DNA of 64,000 nt from JADFWK01 sp035527895 (lineage in GTDB: Bacteria > Desulfobacterota > DSM-4660 > Desulfatiglandales > B25-G16), in the NCBI GenBank assembly GCA_035527895.1, contig DATKZQ010000106.1:1-64000 (forward strand). Reading direction: 5' to 3'. Shown piece by piece: positions 43,087 through 52,898 of this stretch. Each line of letters begins with the position of its first letter. Position 1 is the first letter of the stretch. Position numbers and translations under genes: made by a program. The notes below the pieces were generated by a model, which saw only the letters and a program-made list of their open reading frames with translations, searched no databases and was not told the origin of the DNA.

Positions 43087-45309
43087 GTGAACTCCACTGC
43101 TGCACTACCTTCATTGATTCATTATCTGGATTCTAACGATGCCGAATTCTATCTAAAGCTATCGTTGAACAGCTTAAACGGCTCTGCTATCAACGAAACT
43201 CATTCTCCCTTTTTAGCCATAGATGAATCTGATCCGCTCGCCTTAATCCTTGAGGCCTCAGTTGTAAGCAATGCAGGTTCGAAAATCAAAGATGTATTCC
43301 TTCTGATCCAAAAAGGCGACTATCGCTTACCAAAGGATGAGGCTTGGCCGGCAAACAACCGGGACGTTGACCAAGCCTGGCAAAATCTATTTTCCTTCCT
43401 AACCGCTTCCCGTGAACATGATTCGATTATCATTCTAAAGGATCAAGTGGGTGATAACGGCAAGCTTCTGCCATGGCAATCCTTGTTCTACTGTACACAT
43501 CGGCAAATCTTTTTCCAGCCATCATGCCCTCAGTGTGGGTTTTCGATTCAAATCTGCCATGACGAAGATCTGCTGTCCGGTATGGACCTCCAACCCTATT
43601 CCACCTCTCTCAAACGTTATCTGTTTTGCCCGAACTGCCTCGATGCCCTGGGTGAATCCGATTTCTATGTACATTCACTAGCTGACTCCGATCCGGAAAT
43701 CGTAAAAGACCATAAGGATCTCATACGGGGATTCGGCCAACTGGCTCGCATTGAAACTGAGCATGCGAGCATTCCTTGTATCGGATGTGCTCATTTTCAA
43801 GAGTGCTATGAAACACAGCATTTATCAACGACACGGATCGTGCCGGTGTGTTTCTACCCTTTTTTCATGATGGTCCTTGACGCCCAATCGATTCAGGTGC
43901 GTGATTTTCTGCCCCTGCTGGCAGGAGCTGATGTTAATGATGTGGCGGATCGGTTTGAGGCCAACGGCCAGATGGGAAGATTGAAATTACTACGGCGTTT
44001 TGAACAAGAGAATTCTCAGAAGTCGTTGTTCTTCTTTGATAAACATGGGCAGTTTTTCCTTGAAGTGCTGCATTTGAAGCTCTCTCTGCTGGGGGAGATG
44101 GCTAGAATCGTGTTTTCCGGCCTTGACAGATTCGCCTACCCTGGTCTGGGCCTGTCCATGGATAAGATCTGGGTCACAACAGCTGAACAAAGTAACATGC
44201 TGCCAGCTCTCTGGAATTTTAAATTGAATGTGATGGGCATCGGGGGTGATTCCACTCAAGCGTTTCTAACGCACAAATCGTCTCCATTGTATGCCCTCTC
44301 CTTTCTCGGATTCAACTGGTTCTGCGTTCTGCTCGCCAACTCCACACAGGATTTCTCCAAGATTCATGCGGAAATCGCCAAGGTTGTTGAAAATCTCCCA
44401 TCGGAAGACGATTTCGGCCCTGAATTAGCCTTAAAAATACACAATTTGGCTCTTTCTTCCCCCGCGAACATATTCTGGAACCCGGTTCAAAAGACGTTTG
44501 ATCAAAGCTGTGCGGCTCTTTGGGCACGGTCCCTCGATTTGGGAGTTCTCCTGATCCAGGGCAGCATGAACGAGACATCCCAATTTTCCCAGACCAAGTT
44601 CTGGCAAGATTATGAGCAACTCAGAACTGATATAAACAAGGCCCTGTTCATGCCCAGAAGTGCGGGCGTCAGCACATCCCCCAGTGATGACAATAAGGCT
44701 ATTCACGAGATACTCTTGAATATAGCCGCAAAATGGCAAAGCACTGTTCAATCAGTTCCCTCCGGAGCAGAGGAAATCTCGGCAGACCTGCCGATGGAGG
44801 ACCAGAAGATCGTTCAGGCGGTGGCGGATCTACCGGAGGATGTGGTAATCAAGGAGACGGTTATGCTCTCTGCCGATGATTTCAGGGGAGAACCCCCCTC
44901 TTCAGAGGTCGAAGAAGATCACGTCCCTGAAACGGTTATGGTAAAAGCGGAACATGCTGCACCGGCTGAGACCCCCACCCCTGCTTCACAACCGGCTGAT
45001 GATATACCGGAAACCGTTATTTTTGCTCACGGTACTCCCAAGGAAGAAACGCCATCTCCTGTAGAATCCCGGGAGAACGATATTCCGGAAACGGTTATCA
45101 TCTCCCCGAAAGAACCTTCGGCTTCACACAGTAGTTCCGAGGAAAAACGACCGGCTGATGCGGGCAATTCAAAACTAACAGAACAAAGCATTTCGAATGC
45201 ACCCGGCGAGACACCGGTTGAGAAAACGCAGGCAAGCGCCAAAGAAAAAGACGATGATATACCTGAGACGGTGATCTTTGACCCAACAAAAAAAAGAGGC
45301 GAGCGATAA
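43087..45309 (+). CDS. T6SS-associated Cys-rich protein with repeated ETV-Thr motifs
   Basis: A 740-residue protein that I do not recognise. It is the first gene of the T6SS locus. Residues 147-184 carry two C-P-x-C pairs (Cys147/150 and 181/184), likely a zinc ribbon, and Cys231, 234, 240 and 255 form another cluster. Residues 260-540 are helical/beta without known domain. The last 160 residues are disordered, Pro/Glu-rich, and hold five copies of E-T-V-[IM]-[FILV] at Thr591, 616, 643, 669 and 728, usually as D-I-P-E-T-V. Such repeats look like kinase targets or FHA-binding motifs (hydrophobic at Thr+3). The next gene encodes a TagH-like C-domain, which supports a regulatory role. GTG start. 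Confidence 0.7.
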   Translation: MNSTAALPSLIHYLDSNDAEFYLKLSLNSLNGSAINETHSPFLAIDESDPLALILEASVVSNAGSKIKDVFLLIQKGDYRLPKDEAWPANNRDVDQAWQNLFSFLTASREHDSIIILKDQVGDNGKLLPWQSLFYCTHRQIFFQPSCPQCGFSIQICHDEDLLSGMDLQPYSTSLKRYLFCPNCLDALGESDFYVHSLADSDPEIVKDHKDLIRGFGQLARIETEHASIPCIGCAHFQECYETQHLSTTRIVPVCFYPFFMMVLDAQSIQVRDFLPLLAGADVNDVADRFEANGQMGRLKLLRRFEQENSQKSLFFFDKHGQFFLEVLHLKLSLLGEMARIVFSGLDRFAYPGLGLSMDKIWVTTAEQSNMLPALWNFKLNVMGIGGDSTQAFLTHKSSPLYALSFLGFNWFCVLLANSTQDFSKIHAEIAKVVENLPSEDDFGPELALKIHNLALSSPANIFWNPVQKTFDQSCAALWARSLDLGVLLIQGSMNETSQFSQTKFWQDYEQLRTDINKALFMPRSAGVSTSPSDDNKAIHEILLNIAAKWQSTVQSVPSGAEEISADLPMEDQKIVQAVADLPEDVVIKETVMLSADDFRGEPPSSEVEEDHVPETVMVKAEHAAPAETPTPASQPADDIPETVIFAHGTPKEETPSPVESRENDIPETVIISPKEPSASHSSSEEKRPADAGNSKLTEQSISNAPGETPVEKTQASAKEKDDDIPETVIFDPTKKRGER

Positions 45310-45313
45310 GACG

Positions 45314-46045
45314 GTGACTGACCAACACGATCTGGAGGTACTGGCCAACGAAATCCGGCGGATATACGCCACAGACACACCGGGGGCCGGTAATCTCATA
45401 GAGGTATTTCTCGAAAGCTCGCTCAACGGGATTTCGAGCGATGATAAGGTCAAATTGTTGGGTCAACTGGCGAGCAAATTTGAACAAACCGACGTCTGTA
45501 CGGCCGAAGAAATAAATGTGGATCAAGACATCTTGATCCGGATTTTCTCGTTTCTTTTGGGAAAAAAGGTCACCCAGGCGGATCTTTGCTCTGCCGAGCT
45601 TTTGCAGCGACTGGCCGATTCCCTGAATACCATGTTCGACATACTGAATCAACTGGTGGGTGTCATTAACATGACCTTTCTGGGCCAGCACGAGGGGATC
45701 CAAACCATCCGGCACGTGATCGGTTTTCATCTGGAAGGGGAGAACCAGTCAAGATCGCTGGAGAATTATCTGGGTCAAATCAGCAAGGCGTTTCTGACTG
45801 CACAACAGGCATTCAAGGTCGCAGCGGAGAAAAAAGTCAAAGAAATCATGGTCGAGCTGGATCCCGAACGGATTGCCGCCTCTCAGGGTGGTGGTTTCAA
45901 GCTCGGCCGCCAGCGCAAGGCTGAATCGTTTGAGCTGTATGTTCAAAAATTCGAGGCCTTTAAAGGTTATTTTGAGTCCGGGCGCTTTATGGAAGAGCTC
46001 TTGAGGGAATTCGAAAACAATTGCCAAAAATTATTCTTACAGTAA
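45314..46045 (+). CDS. TagH C-terminal-domain-like T6SS protein lacking FHA
   Basis: A 243-residue protein. The C-terminal half resembles the domain that follows the FHA domain in T6SS TagH/Fha proteins: helical DILNQLVGVINMTFLG, then IMVELDPERIAAS, GGGFKLGRQ and KAESFELYVQKFEAF. No FHA domain precedes it. The GTG at 45314 sits just after the upstream stop; a TTG at 45278 inside the previous gene is the alternative. It ends 11 bp before tssJ. It may join the baseplate or membrane complex as Fha does, but through other means. Family assignment is by motif resemblance, so moderate. Confidence 0.6.
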   Translation: MTDQHDLEVLANEIRRIYATDTPGAGNLIEVFLESSLNGISSDDKVKLLGQLASKFEQTDVCTAEEINVDQDILIRIFSFLLGKKVTQADLCSAELLQRLADSLNTMFDILNQLVGVINMTFLGQHEGIQTIRHVIGFHLEGENQSRSLENYLGQISKAFLTAQQAFKVAAEKKVKEIMVELDPERIAASQGGGFKLGRQRKAESFELYVQKFEAFKGYFESGRFMEELLREFENNCQKLFLQ

Positions 46046-46056
46046 GGAGGTGGCCA

Positions 46057-46578
46057 TTGAAAAAAATAGTTATCATACTGAATTGTTTATTACTGGTTAT
46101 CGTGATATGGTCCTGTGCGGCAAAACAACTGCCGTCGCCTGAATCGGCATATGAGGAAGGCGCAATCAAGGTCCATGTGAAGGCCGATCACCAATTAAAC
46201 CTCAGTGACGGCAAAGCTCATACCCTTTTGGTGTGTGTCTATCAGCTCAAGGATCCCAACGCGCTCAATCAACTTTCCGGTGATAAGGATGGGCTTTATC
46301 GACTTCTGGAGTGCGGCCTTTTTGACGCCAGCGTGGCCGGGGCAAAGAGGTTGATTGTTCAACCCGGACAAGATACCATCTTTAATTTGGACCGGGCAGA
46401 AGGGGCCAGATACGTCGCAGTCGCAGCCGGTTATTACCTCCTTCAAAAAGAAAGGATGGTGCGCTTATACGAAATTCCGGTCGTTATTGAGAAAAAGGGG
46501 TTCATCAAAAGGAGCAAAATACAAAAGCTGGGTATCCTGGAGATCGATCTTAGACTGGGACCTGAACAAATCCTATAA
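46057..46578 (+). CDS. tssJ: TssJ, T6SS outer-membrane lipoprotein
   Basis: A 173-residue lipoprotein. The TTG start is set by a perfect AAGGAGG at 46044-46050; an upstream ATG-like start at 46021 would lie in the previous gene. The signal peptide ends in the lipobox VIWSC with Cys20. The mature part has the TssJ transthyretin-like strands: KVHVKADHQLN, HTLLVCVYQLKDPNAL and a late YVAVAAGYYLL. TssJ anchors the TssM periplasmic end at the outer membrane, forming the TssJLM complex. Confidence 0.88.
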   Translation: MKKIVIILNCLLLVIVIWSCAAKQLPSPESAYEEGAIKVHVKADHQLNLSDGKAHTLLVCVYQLKDPNALNQLSGDKDGLYRLLECGLFDASVAGAKRLIVQPGQDTIFNLDRAEGARYVAVAAGYYLLQKERMVRLYEIPVVIEKKGFIKRSKIQKLGILEIDLRLGPEQIL

Positions 46579-46596
46579 GCTAAAAGGTATCGTATT

Positions 46597-47982
46597 ATGG
46601 AGCGACCACTGTTTTGGCATCAAGGCCTTTTTCTGCAGCCCCAGCACTTGCAGCTGGCGGATTTGCACGCTCAATCCCTGCTGACACCGGTATACAAATA
46701 TCTTTGTCCATATCCCTGGGGAATCGGAGAGTTGGAAATCCAGACAGCCGCCCTCGATAACCTGAACTTTAATCTGGTGAGAGGCAACTTCGTTTTTCCG
46801 GACATGACCTATACCGCCCTGCCGGGTAATGCGATTATCGAGGCCCGTTCGTTTGACGAGGCCTGGGTGGAAGGCGGCAAACCGCTTGGTGTTTATGTGG
46901 GGCTTAAGAAATGGAACGAAATCGGCGAAAATGTAACCGTTCTTCCTCGGCTGTCAAATCTTGCGGATGTGAATACACGGTTTGTAACAACAGCTGACCC
47001 GGAGGAGGTTCAGGATTTGCATCACAACGGGCCACCGGCTCAGGTGCAGCGGCTTCATCATGTCTTGAAGGTCTTCTGGGAGACGGAAAAAGATCAGCTC
47101 GGGGAATATCAGCTCATACCCGTTGCCCGGCTGGAAAGAACGGGCGAGCGCGTTGTGCTTTCCGAGAAATTCATTCCGCCGGCCCTCACCGTCAAGAGTT
47201 CGGAAGTCCTGTTGCGGCTGATTGTGGATATCAAGGATCAAATCGCATCACGCGGCCGGCAGCTGGAATCCTACAAACGCGACCGGGGGATTCATACTGC
47301 CGAATTCGGGGCCAGGGATACGGTGTATCTGTTGGCCCTCAGATCCCTCAATCGCTACATCCCCTTCCTTGAGCACGTGCTGGCTTCCGGCCACGCCCAT
47401 CCCTGGAATGTATACGGGCTCCTAAGACAGATGATCGGAGAGCTCTCCGCCTTTTCAGAACAAGTCGATGTCATGGGGGAACTGGCGGACGGGAGCCAAG
47501 GTGTTTTGGGTTATGATCACCGCAACCTTCACGGGTGTTTTGAAGGGGTCGGTGCAATCATAACAAAACTACTGGACGAGATCACGGCAGGACCCGAATA
47601 CGTCTTTCAGCTGCTCTTTGACGGAACCTATTATGCCTCCGATCTGCAGCCGGCCATATTCGAAGGGGCAAATCGGTTTTACCTGGTCTTTGAAACAGAG
47701 GCCGATCCTCAATCAGTGCTTCAGTCTCTGGAGACCATCGTTAAATTGAGTTCAAGGGAATCGTTGCCGTTATTGATCGCCCGGGCGCTTCCAGGGATAA
47801 AAGTGGAGCATCTTTCCGCTCCACCCCAGGAGCTTCCCCGCAGGGCCCGCGCAATCTACTGCCAGATTGATCATCACGGCGACCAATGGGCACAGGTTCA
47901 AAAGGGTCATAATATCGCCTTGTACTGGGATACGGCTCCGGAGGATCTGAAAATCGAGCTCATGGTTGTAGGGAGAACGTAA
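46597..47982 (+). CDS. tssK: TssK, T6SS baseplate protein
   Basis: A 461-residue cytoplasmic protein beginning RPLFWHQGLFLQPQHLQ, the classic TssK N-terminus, and containing YGLLRQMIGELSAFS and a C-terminal HYFVLF-like strand region. Length fits the family. TssK forms trimers that connect the TssEFG baseplate to the TssL/TssM membrane complex. It is followed two bases later by tssL. Confidence 0.95.
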   Translation: MERPLFWHQGLFLQPQHLQLADLHAQSLLTPVYKYLCPYPWGIGELEIQTAALDNLNFNLVRGNFVFPDMTYTALPGNAIIEARSFDEAWVEGGKPLGVYVGLKKWNEIGENVTVLPRLSNLADVNTRFVTTADPEEVQDLHHNGPPAQVQRLHHVLKVFWETEKDQLGEYQLIPVARLERTGERVVLSEKFIPPALTVKSSEVLLRLIVDIKDQIASRGRQLESYKRDRGIHTAEFGARDTVYLLALRSLNRYIPFLEHVLASGHAHPWNVYGLLRQMIGELSAFSEQVDVMGELADGSQGVLGYDHRNLHGCFEGVGAIITKLLDEITAGPEYVFQLLFDGTYYASDLQPAIFEGANRFYLVFETEADPQSVLQSLETIVKLSSRESLPLLIARALPGIKVEHLSAPPQELPRRARAIYCQIDHHGDQWAQVQKGHNIALYWDTAPEDLKIELMVVGRT

Positions 47983-47984
47983 CT

Positions 47985-48662
47985 ATGCGAATCGTCGACT
48001 GTTTCACGGAACTCTCAGCTTACACGGCCTATTTCCTGAAAACAGTAAAAACAAGGCAACCTGCCTTCGACCAGGTGAAGGCCGATATCGAACGCCTTGT
48101 TTCCCAGGCCGATGCCTGCCTGCAAGATAAAGGTATTTCCAAAGAAGATAGCGACCATGCGCGTTTTGCCATTTTTGCATGGATCGATGAGGCGATCCTC
48201 AGCTCTCCATGGAATGACAAGAACCAGTGGCAGAGACAACAGCTTCAACGCACCTACTTTCGGACAGCCGATGCCGGCGAGATGTTTTTCGAGCGATTGA
48301 ATATGCTCGGCCCTCATCAGAATTACGTGCGGGAGGTCTTTTACCTGTGTCTTGCCATGGGTTTTACCGGGAGATATATCCATGAGGGAGATGACTTCCT
48401 CCTTGAGCAATTGAGAACTTCGAACCTGAAGGTTCTGACGGGTAGCTCTGTAGGGCTCCCTGCCCTCGATAAGGGCGATCTGTTTGCAGGTGCCTATCCC
48501 CTGCAAACAGATCGGGCGACTCCGGAGCGGCGCAAGCAACGGTTTTCTCCAATTACCCTTGCGGCTATTGCTTTTCCCGTTGTGCTCTACGCCGCTTTGT
48601 TCATGGTCTATGGTTTTATTCTCAGCAATATCGGCGAAAACCTATTACATGCGGTGCCATAA
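47985..48662 (+). CDS. tssL: TssL, T6SS inner-membrane protein (DotU-like)
   Basis: A 225-residue protein with a cytoplasmic DotU domain (DHARFAIFAWIDEAILSSPW; GEMFFERLNML; FYLCLAMGFTGRY) and a single C-terminal transmembrane helix near 190-212. There is no C-terminal OmpA peptidoglycan-binding domain, so it is the short form. It pairs with TssM in the inner membrane. Stop and tssM start are directly adjacent. Confidence 0.95.
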   Translation: MRIVDCFTELSAYTAYFLKTVKTRQPAFDQVKADIERLVSQADACLQDKGISKEDSDHARFAIFAWIDEAILSSPWNDKNQWQRQQLQRTYFRTADAGEMFFERLNMLGPHQNYVREVFYLCLAMGFTGRYIHEGDDFLLEQLRTSNLKVLTGSSVGLPALDKGDLFAGAYPLQTDRATPERRKQRFSPITLAAIAFPVVLYAALFMVYGFILSNIGENLLHAVP

Positions 48663-51600
48663 ATGGTTGGAAACATTCTAAAAGTCTTCCTGCTTGCCCT
48701 TGTGGTAGTGGTCGTTGTTGGCCTGGTGTTCTGGCTGGTCCTGGGTATGGGATGGGCCTGGTGGGTGGGTATTTTCATTCTTTTCGGCCTGCTGGGTCTG
48801 GTGCTTTGCCTGTTGCTGTTACGGAAAATTCTGCTCAGGCGACGTGAGCAGCGATTTGTACAGCAGGTTATTGCGCAGGACGAATCCTACCGAAAAACCC
48901 TCGGTGATAAGGAAAAGGAGGGCTCAAAAGAGCTGCAGGATGGATGGAAGGAGGCCATCACAGCGCTCAGAAAATCACACCTTAAAAAATACGGGAATCC
49001 CCTTTATGTCCTGCCCTGGTATATGGTGATCGGGGAGAGCGGCTCGGGAAAAACCACGGCGATTCAGAGCGCCGGGCTATCCTCGCCATTCGTCGAAATA
49101 CGGCGGGCATCAGGCATTAGCGGAACACGGAATTGTGACTGGTGGTTCTTCGAGCAGGCGATAATCCTTGACACCGCCGGCAGGTACGCCATTCCTGTTG
49201 ACGAGGGTCGCGACAAGGACGAGTGGCAGAGATTCTTAAAGTTGCTGGCGAAGTTCCGAAAAAGGGAACCCATAAACGGCCTTGTCGTAACCATCGCCGC
49301 CGATAAGCTGGCATTATCAGGGCCTGATGAACTGGAGGAAGAAGGCAGAAGCATCCGTCGCCGTATCGATGAGTTGATGCGTGTTCTGGGAGCCAAGTTT
49401 CCTGTCTATGTATTGGTGACAAAGTGTGATTTAGTTCAAGGCATGACCACGTTTTGCGCTACCTTGCCCGAAGAAACACTCGGCCAGGCCATGGGAATGA
49501 TAAACCAAGACCTCTCGACCGACGTCCAATCCTTCACGGGAAACTCCATGCACTCCCTGGGCGAGCGATTGAGAGATTTACGGTTGCTCCTTTTTCATAA
49601 ATCCAGGTCCAAAACCCCAGACCCCGGGCTACTTCTCTTTCCCGAGGAGTTCGAAAGTCTTAAACCCAGGCTCAGCGCCTTTATGAAGGGCACCTTTCAG
49701 GAAAATCCCTATCAGGAGACACCGATACTCAGAGGGCTCTACTTTAGCAGCGGAAAACAGGAAGGCAGCCCGTATTCCCATTTTCTTAAGGAGCTCGGCC
49801 TGATCGATGAGCGGGAAGTATTGCCGGGAACCAGCAAGGGACTGTTCCTGCACGACTTTTTTTCACGCATCATGCCCGCCGACAGAGGCCTGTTTGCTCC
49901 CACCCAGCGAACCCTGGAGTGGAGCAGGCTGACGCAGAATCTGGGCCTGGCGGCCTGGCTGGCCGTGGCCATTGCGATTTGCGGGTTGTTGAGCTTTTCG
50001 TTTGCCAAAAATTTGATGATCATGAGAGAAGTTTCAAAGGAGGCTTCCAAACCGGTCGTTTTGCAGAACGAACTTGTCGCCGATGTGATCAGCCTGGATC
50101 GATTTCGTCAGGCGATCCTCAGAGTGGAAGATCGGAATCGGGGATGGTGGCTCCCCAGGTTTGGGTTATCCCAAAGCATACACGTTGAGCATGAACTTAA
50201 AACGAAATACTGTAAACAATTCTACGACGGTCTCCTGGTTAATTATAACGAGAAAATGGCCGAGACGATGACGCACTTTTCAGCCGCAACATCCCAGGAG
50301 GTCATCGGCGCACACGGTGCCCAATTAGTCCGGCGTATTAACCTCGTGCGCCGCCGGCTTGAAAATGAAGCGCTGGAGGTTCTCAAGGCCAGGCCCCAGC
50401 CGTCCTATGTACGTACATTGCAGGCAGCAAGCCAGGAAGTCATCCCTGAAGTCGGACAGAAACTGGCGGATTTATACTTTTATTATGTTTTCTGGCATGA
50501 GGATGCCAGCGTATTGAATAAGGAGATGAATGAACTGCTGATTCTGTTACGGCACGTGCTTACGCTGAAAGACTCCAATTTGAATTGGATTGCCACCTGG
50601 ATAAATCTCGATCCAGCACTCTCATACCTTACCTTACAGGATTTTTGGGGAGGGAGCCTGGAGCTCGAGGACCAAAACAAGGTGCCGCCTGCTTTTACCC
50701 TTCAGGGAAAAGCCAAGATCGATGCTTTTCTAACCGAGATTGAATCCGCCCTTTTCGACCCTATGATCATTGCAAGCAGGAAATTGGAATTCCAAACGTG
50801 GTACCCTAAGACATATTTCAGTGCCTGGCATGACTTTGGCGTCGCATTTCCCCGTGGTGCCGACCGGCTGAAGGGAAAAGCCGAATGGCGTCAGGTGGCG
50901 TCATTGATGGGTACCGATCAGAATCCGTATTTCGCGCTGCTTGATCGCCTTGTAGAAGAGATAGAACCCTTTGCCAAAAACACGGAGCTGCCGTCGTGGC
51001 TGCAGCTCGTTAACGATTACAAGACCACAAGGGTTAAGGCCGCGAAGCTGAAAGAAACCAAGGGAGAAAAACCAGGGATCATCAAAAAGGCGACCCAGAA
51101 AGTGGAAAAAAAGCTTGCCACGCTTGAAAAACAAACCGGTGTGAAAGCCGGGGGCCTGGAATCCAAGCTCATGGCTGCTCAAGCATTACATGATTACCAA
51201 AATGCACTCGCCGAAATCGCGCCGGTTTCTGCCTCCAGAGAGACGGCTTACCAGGCGGCTGCAGCCATCTATAATGATGACCCTGCCACCAGCAAAACAC
51301 CCTTTTATGCTGGAACGAGGGCACTGGATCAGCTCAACTCCGCCATGGCCGGCACCGGGCCGGATCAAGAGTTATTCTGGAGACTGGTGCAAGGCCCTCT
51401 TAATTATTTCCTGGCGTTTGCCTCCAAAGAAGCGGCATGCAAGCTGCAGAAACTCTGGGAAACAGAAGTGCTTGTTGAGGTGCAGGGAGCCCCTGATAGG
51501 GCTACCCTCATGGAACTTCTATTGGGTGAAAACGGATATGCCAAGAAATTCGTCGACGGGCCGGCCAAGCCGTTTCTTGCGAGAAGCCTTAAAAAAGGCT

Positions 51601-52139
51601 TTTATGCGAAAGAGATAATGGGGCAAAGCGTACCATTTGATGAGTACTTTTTCTCCTTCTTAACCAAGGGCTCCAGGTCAGCACGACCGGTCATGGCCAG
51701 CTACACGGTCACTATTCAGGGAGAACCGACCGGCGCTAACAAAGAGGCTTCAGTGATACCCCACGAGACTGTCCTGGAAATGCAGTGTGCCAATGAAACC
51801 CTGCGCCTGGTCAATCTCAACTACCCGGTTCGAAAAAGCTTTAAGTGGTCCCCTCAAAGTTGCGGCGACGTCGTATTCACGATAAAAATTAGCAATCTGA
51901 CTTTGACCAAAAAATACACCGGAAACATGGCATTTGCGGAATTCCTGAGAGATTTTGAAAAAGGCTCACGTACCTTTTATCCCCGGGAATTCCCGGACGA
52001 ACAAGCCGATCTCAAACGGATGGGGGTTCAGTACCTTAAGGCGAAATACAGCTTCAAAGGGAACACGCCGGTTATCGGGCTTTTCCGCACCGGTCCTGGT
52101 AGGGTACCCGAGGAAATTGCAGCGTGCTGGGATCAATAA
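48663..52139 (+). CDS. tssM: TssM, T6SS inner-membrane protein (IcmF-like)
   Basis: A 1158-residue IcmF family protein. Two N-terminal transmembrane helices (about 5-27 and 33-54) and a third near 427-446 delimit a cytoplasmic NTPase-like domain with an intact Walker A, GESGSGKTTA (from about 124), and GLVVTIAADKLALSG. The periplasmic region (about 450-1158) is helical, ending in a beta-rich IcmF_C domain (YPVRKSFKWSP). It bridges the inner membrane to TssJ. The tagF gene overlaps its end by 16 bp. Confidence 0.95.
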   Translation: MVGNILKVFLLALVVVVVVGLVFWLVLGMGWAWWVGIFILFGLLGLVLCLLLLRKILLRRREQRFVQQVIAQDESYRKTLGDKEKEGSKELQDGWKEAITALRKSHLKKYGNPLYVLPWYMVIGESGSGKTTAIQSAGLSSPFVEIRRASGISGTRNCDWWFFEQAIILDTAGRYAIPVDEGRDKDEWQRFLKLLAKFRKREPINGLVVTIAADKLALSGPDELEEEGRSIRRRIDELMRVLGAKFPVYVLVTKCDLVQGMTTFCATLPEETLGQAMGMINQDLSTDVQSFTGNSMHSLGERLRDLRLLLFHKSRSKTPDPGLLLFPEEFESLKPRLSAFMKGTFQENPYQETPILRGLYFSSGKQEGSPYSHFLKELGLIDEREVLPGTSKGLFLHDFFSRIMPADRGLFAPTQRTLEWSRLTQNLGLAAWLAVAIAICGLLSFSFAKNLMIMREVSKEASKPVVLQNELVADVISLDRFRQAILRVEDRNRGWWLPRFGLSQSIHVEHELKTKYCKQFYDGLLVNYNEKMAETMTHFSAATSQEVIGAHGAQLVRRINLVRRRLENEALEVLKARPQPSYVRTLQAASQEVIPEVGQKLADLYFYYVFWHEDASVLNKEMNELLILLRHVLTLKDSNLNWIATWINLDPALSYLTLQDFWGGSLELEDQNKVPPAFTLQGKAKIDAFLTEIESALFDPMIIASRKLEFQTWYPKTYFSAWHDFGVAFPRGADRLKGKAEWRQVASLMGTDQNPYFALLDRLVEEIEPFAKNTELPSWLQLVNDYKTTRVKAAKLKETKGEKPGIIKKATQKVEKKLATLEKQTGVKAGGLESKLMAAQALHDYQNALAEIAPVSASRETAYQAAAAIYNDDPATSKTPFYAGTRALDQLNSAMAGTGPDQELFWRLVQGPLNYFLAFASKEAACKLQKLWETEVLVEVQGAPDRATLMELLLGENGYAKKFVDGPAKPFLARSLKKGFYAKEIMGQSVPFDEYFFSFLTKGSRSARPVMASYTVTIQGEPTGANKEASVIPHETVLEMQCANETLRLVNLNYPVRKSFKWSPQSCGDVVFTIKISNLTLTKKYTGNMAFAEFLRDFEKGSRTFYPREFPDEQADLKRMGVQYLKAKYSFKGNTPVIGLFRTGPGRVPEEIAACWDQ

Positions 52140-52897
52140 GGCCGAAATCCCCCTGGGAATGGTCCGCCACGGGAAAGCACCCCGCGGCAATGGACTACTT
52201 CCAGCTCGGCGATGTTGCGCCCCTGGCGCAGGCCTTTGCGGCCTGGATCGAGAGCGGGTATCAGAAACTGCTTGCTAAGAACCATGCCGGCCGGAAGTTT
52301 CATTCGTGGCGCTTTTGGACCAGGGGGATACGAAAAGGGCATATCGCCTGCGGTGTCGGGCGGGACAGCAGTGATAGCGCAGGCAGACCGTATCCCCTCC
52401 TGATTATGGGAACCGGTACCCTGCCGGGCTGGGAAGAAAACTGGGATCTTTTGGCGTTTTTGTTCGAGGGAATCTGGAGCCAGATCGAATACCTTGCCTC
52501 CAGGCCCCTCGCCGACTTGAAGCAGCTGGAATCTGAGATCAGCCGGATTAACATGCCGACTGAGGATTGGTCTGCCCTCGCCACTCAAGGTTTACACACT
52601 GCCGGGCCAGGGCATGGCCATGACCAAAACGGTCATACCAGCACATTCGGTGCCATTGGGGGAGCCGCCGAAGCGCTTTTGACGCGCAATGAGTTCTTAG
52701 TGTCCATCGACTCTTACCACGACGGTGACACCTCATCGCTCGTGGGGTTTTGGAACCGTGCTCTTAAGTCACGCACGGATATTGTTCCCAATGCCGTGTT
52801 TATGGGAGGGATTCCGGAACAATCGTACCTGGCCTTATTCACTCGATCGCTGAACTCGAGCGATTTTGAAAGGCTTTGGTCCATATCCTCAGCCTGA
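52124..52897 (+). CDS. tagF: TagF-like T6SS accessory protein
   Basis: A 257-residue protein matching the TagF (DUF2094) family: WSATGKHPAAMDYFQLG corresponds to the G-K-x-P-x-x-D-F start, then FHSWRFWTRGI, RPYPLLIMGTG and a C-terminal DTSSLVGFWN region with TagF-type GGxP (FMGGIPEQSYLALFTR). In Pseudomonas TagF represses T6SS firing post-translationally by binding Fha; here no FHA protein is in the locus, only a TagH-like C-domain. It starts inside tssM. Confidence 0.82.
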   Translation: MLGSIRPKSPWEWSATGKHPAAMDYFQLGDVAPLAQAFAAWIESGYQKLLAKNHAGRKFHSWRFWTRGIRKGHIACGVGRDSSDSAGRPYPLLIMGTGTLPGWEENWDLLAFLFEGIWSQIEYLASRPLADLKQLESEISRINMPTEDWSALATQGLHTAGPGHGHDQNGHTSTFGAIGGAAEALLTRNEFLVSIDSYHDGDTSSLVGFWNRALKSRTDIVPNAVFMGGIPEQSYLALFTRSLNSSDFERLWSISSA

Positions 52898-52898
52898 A

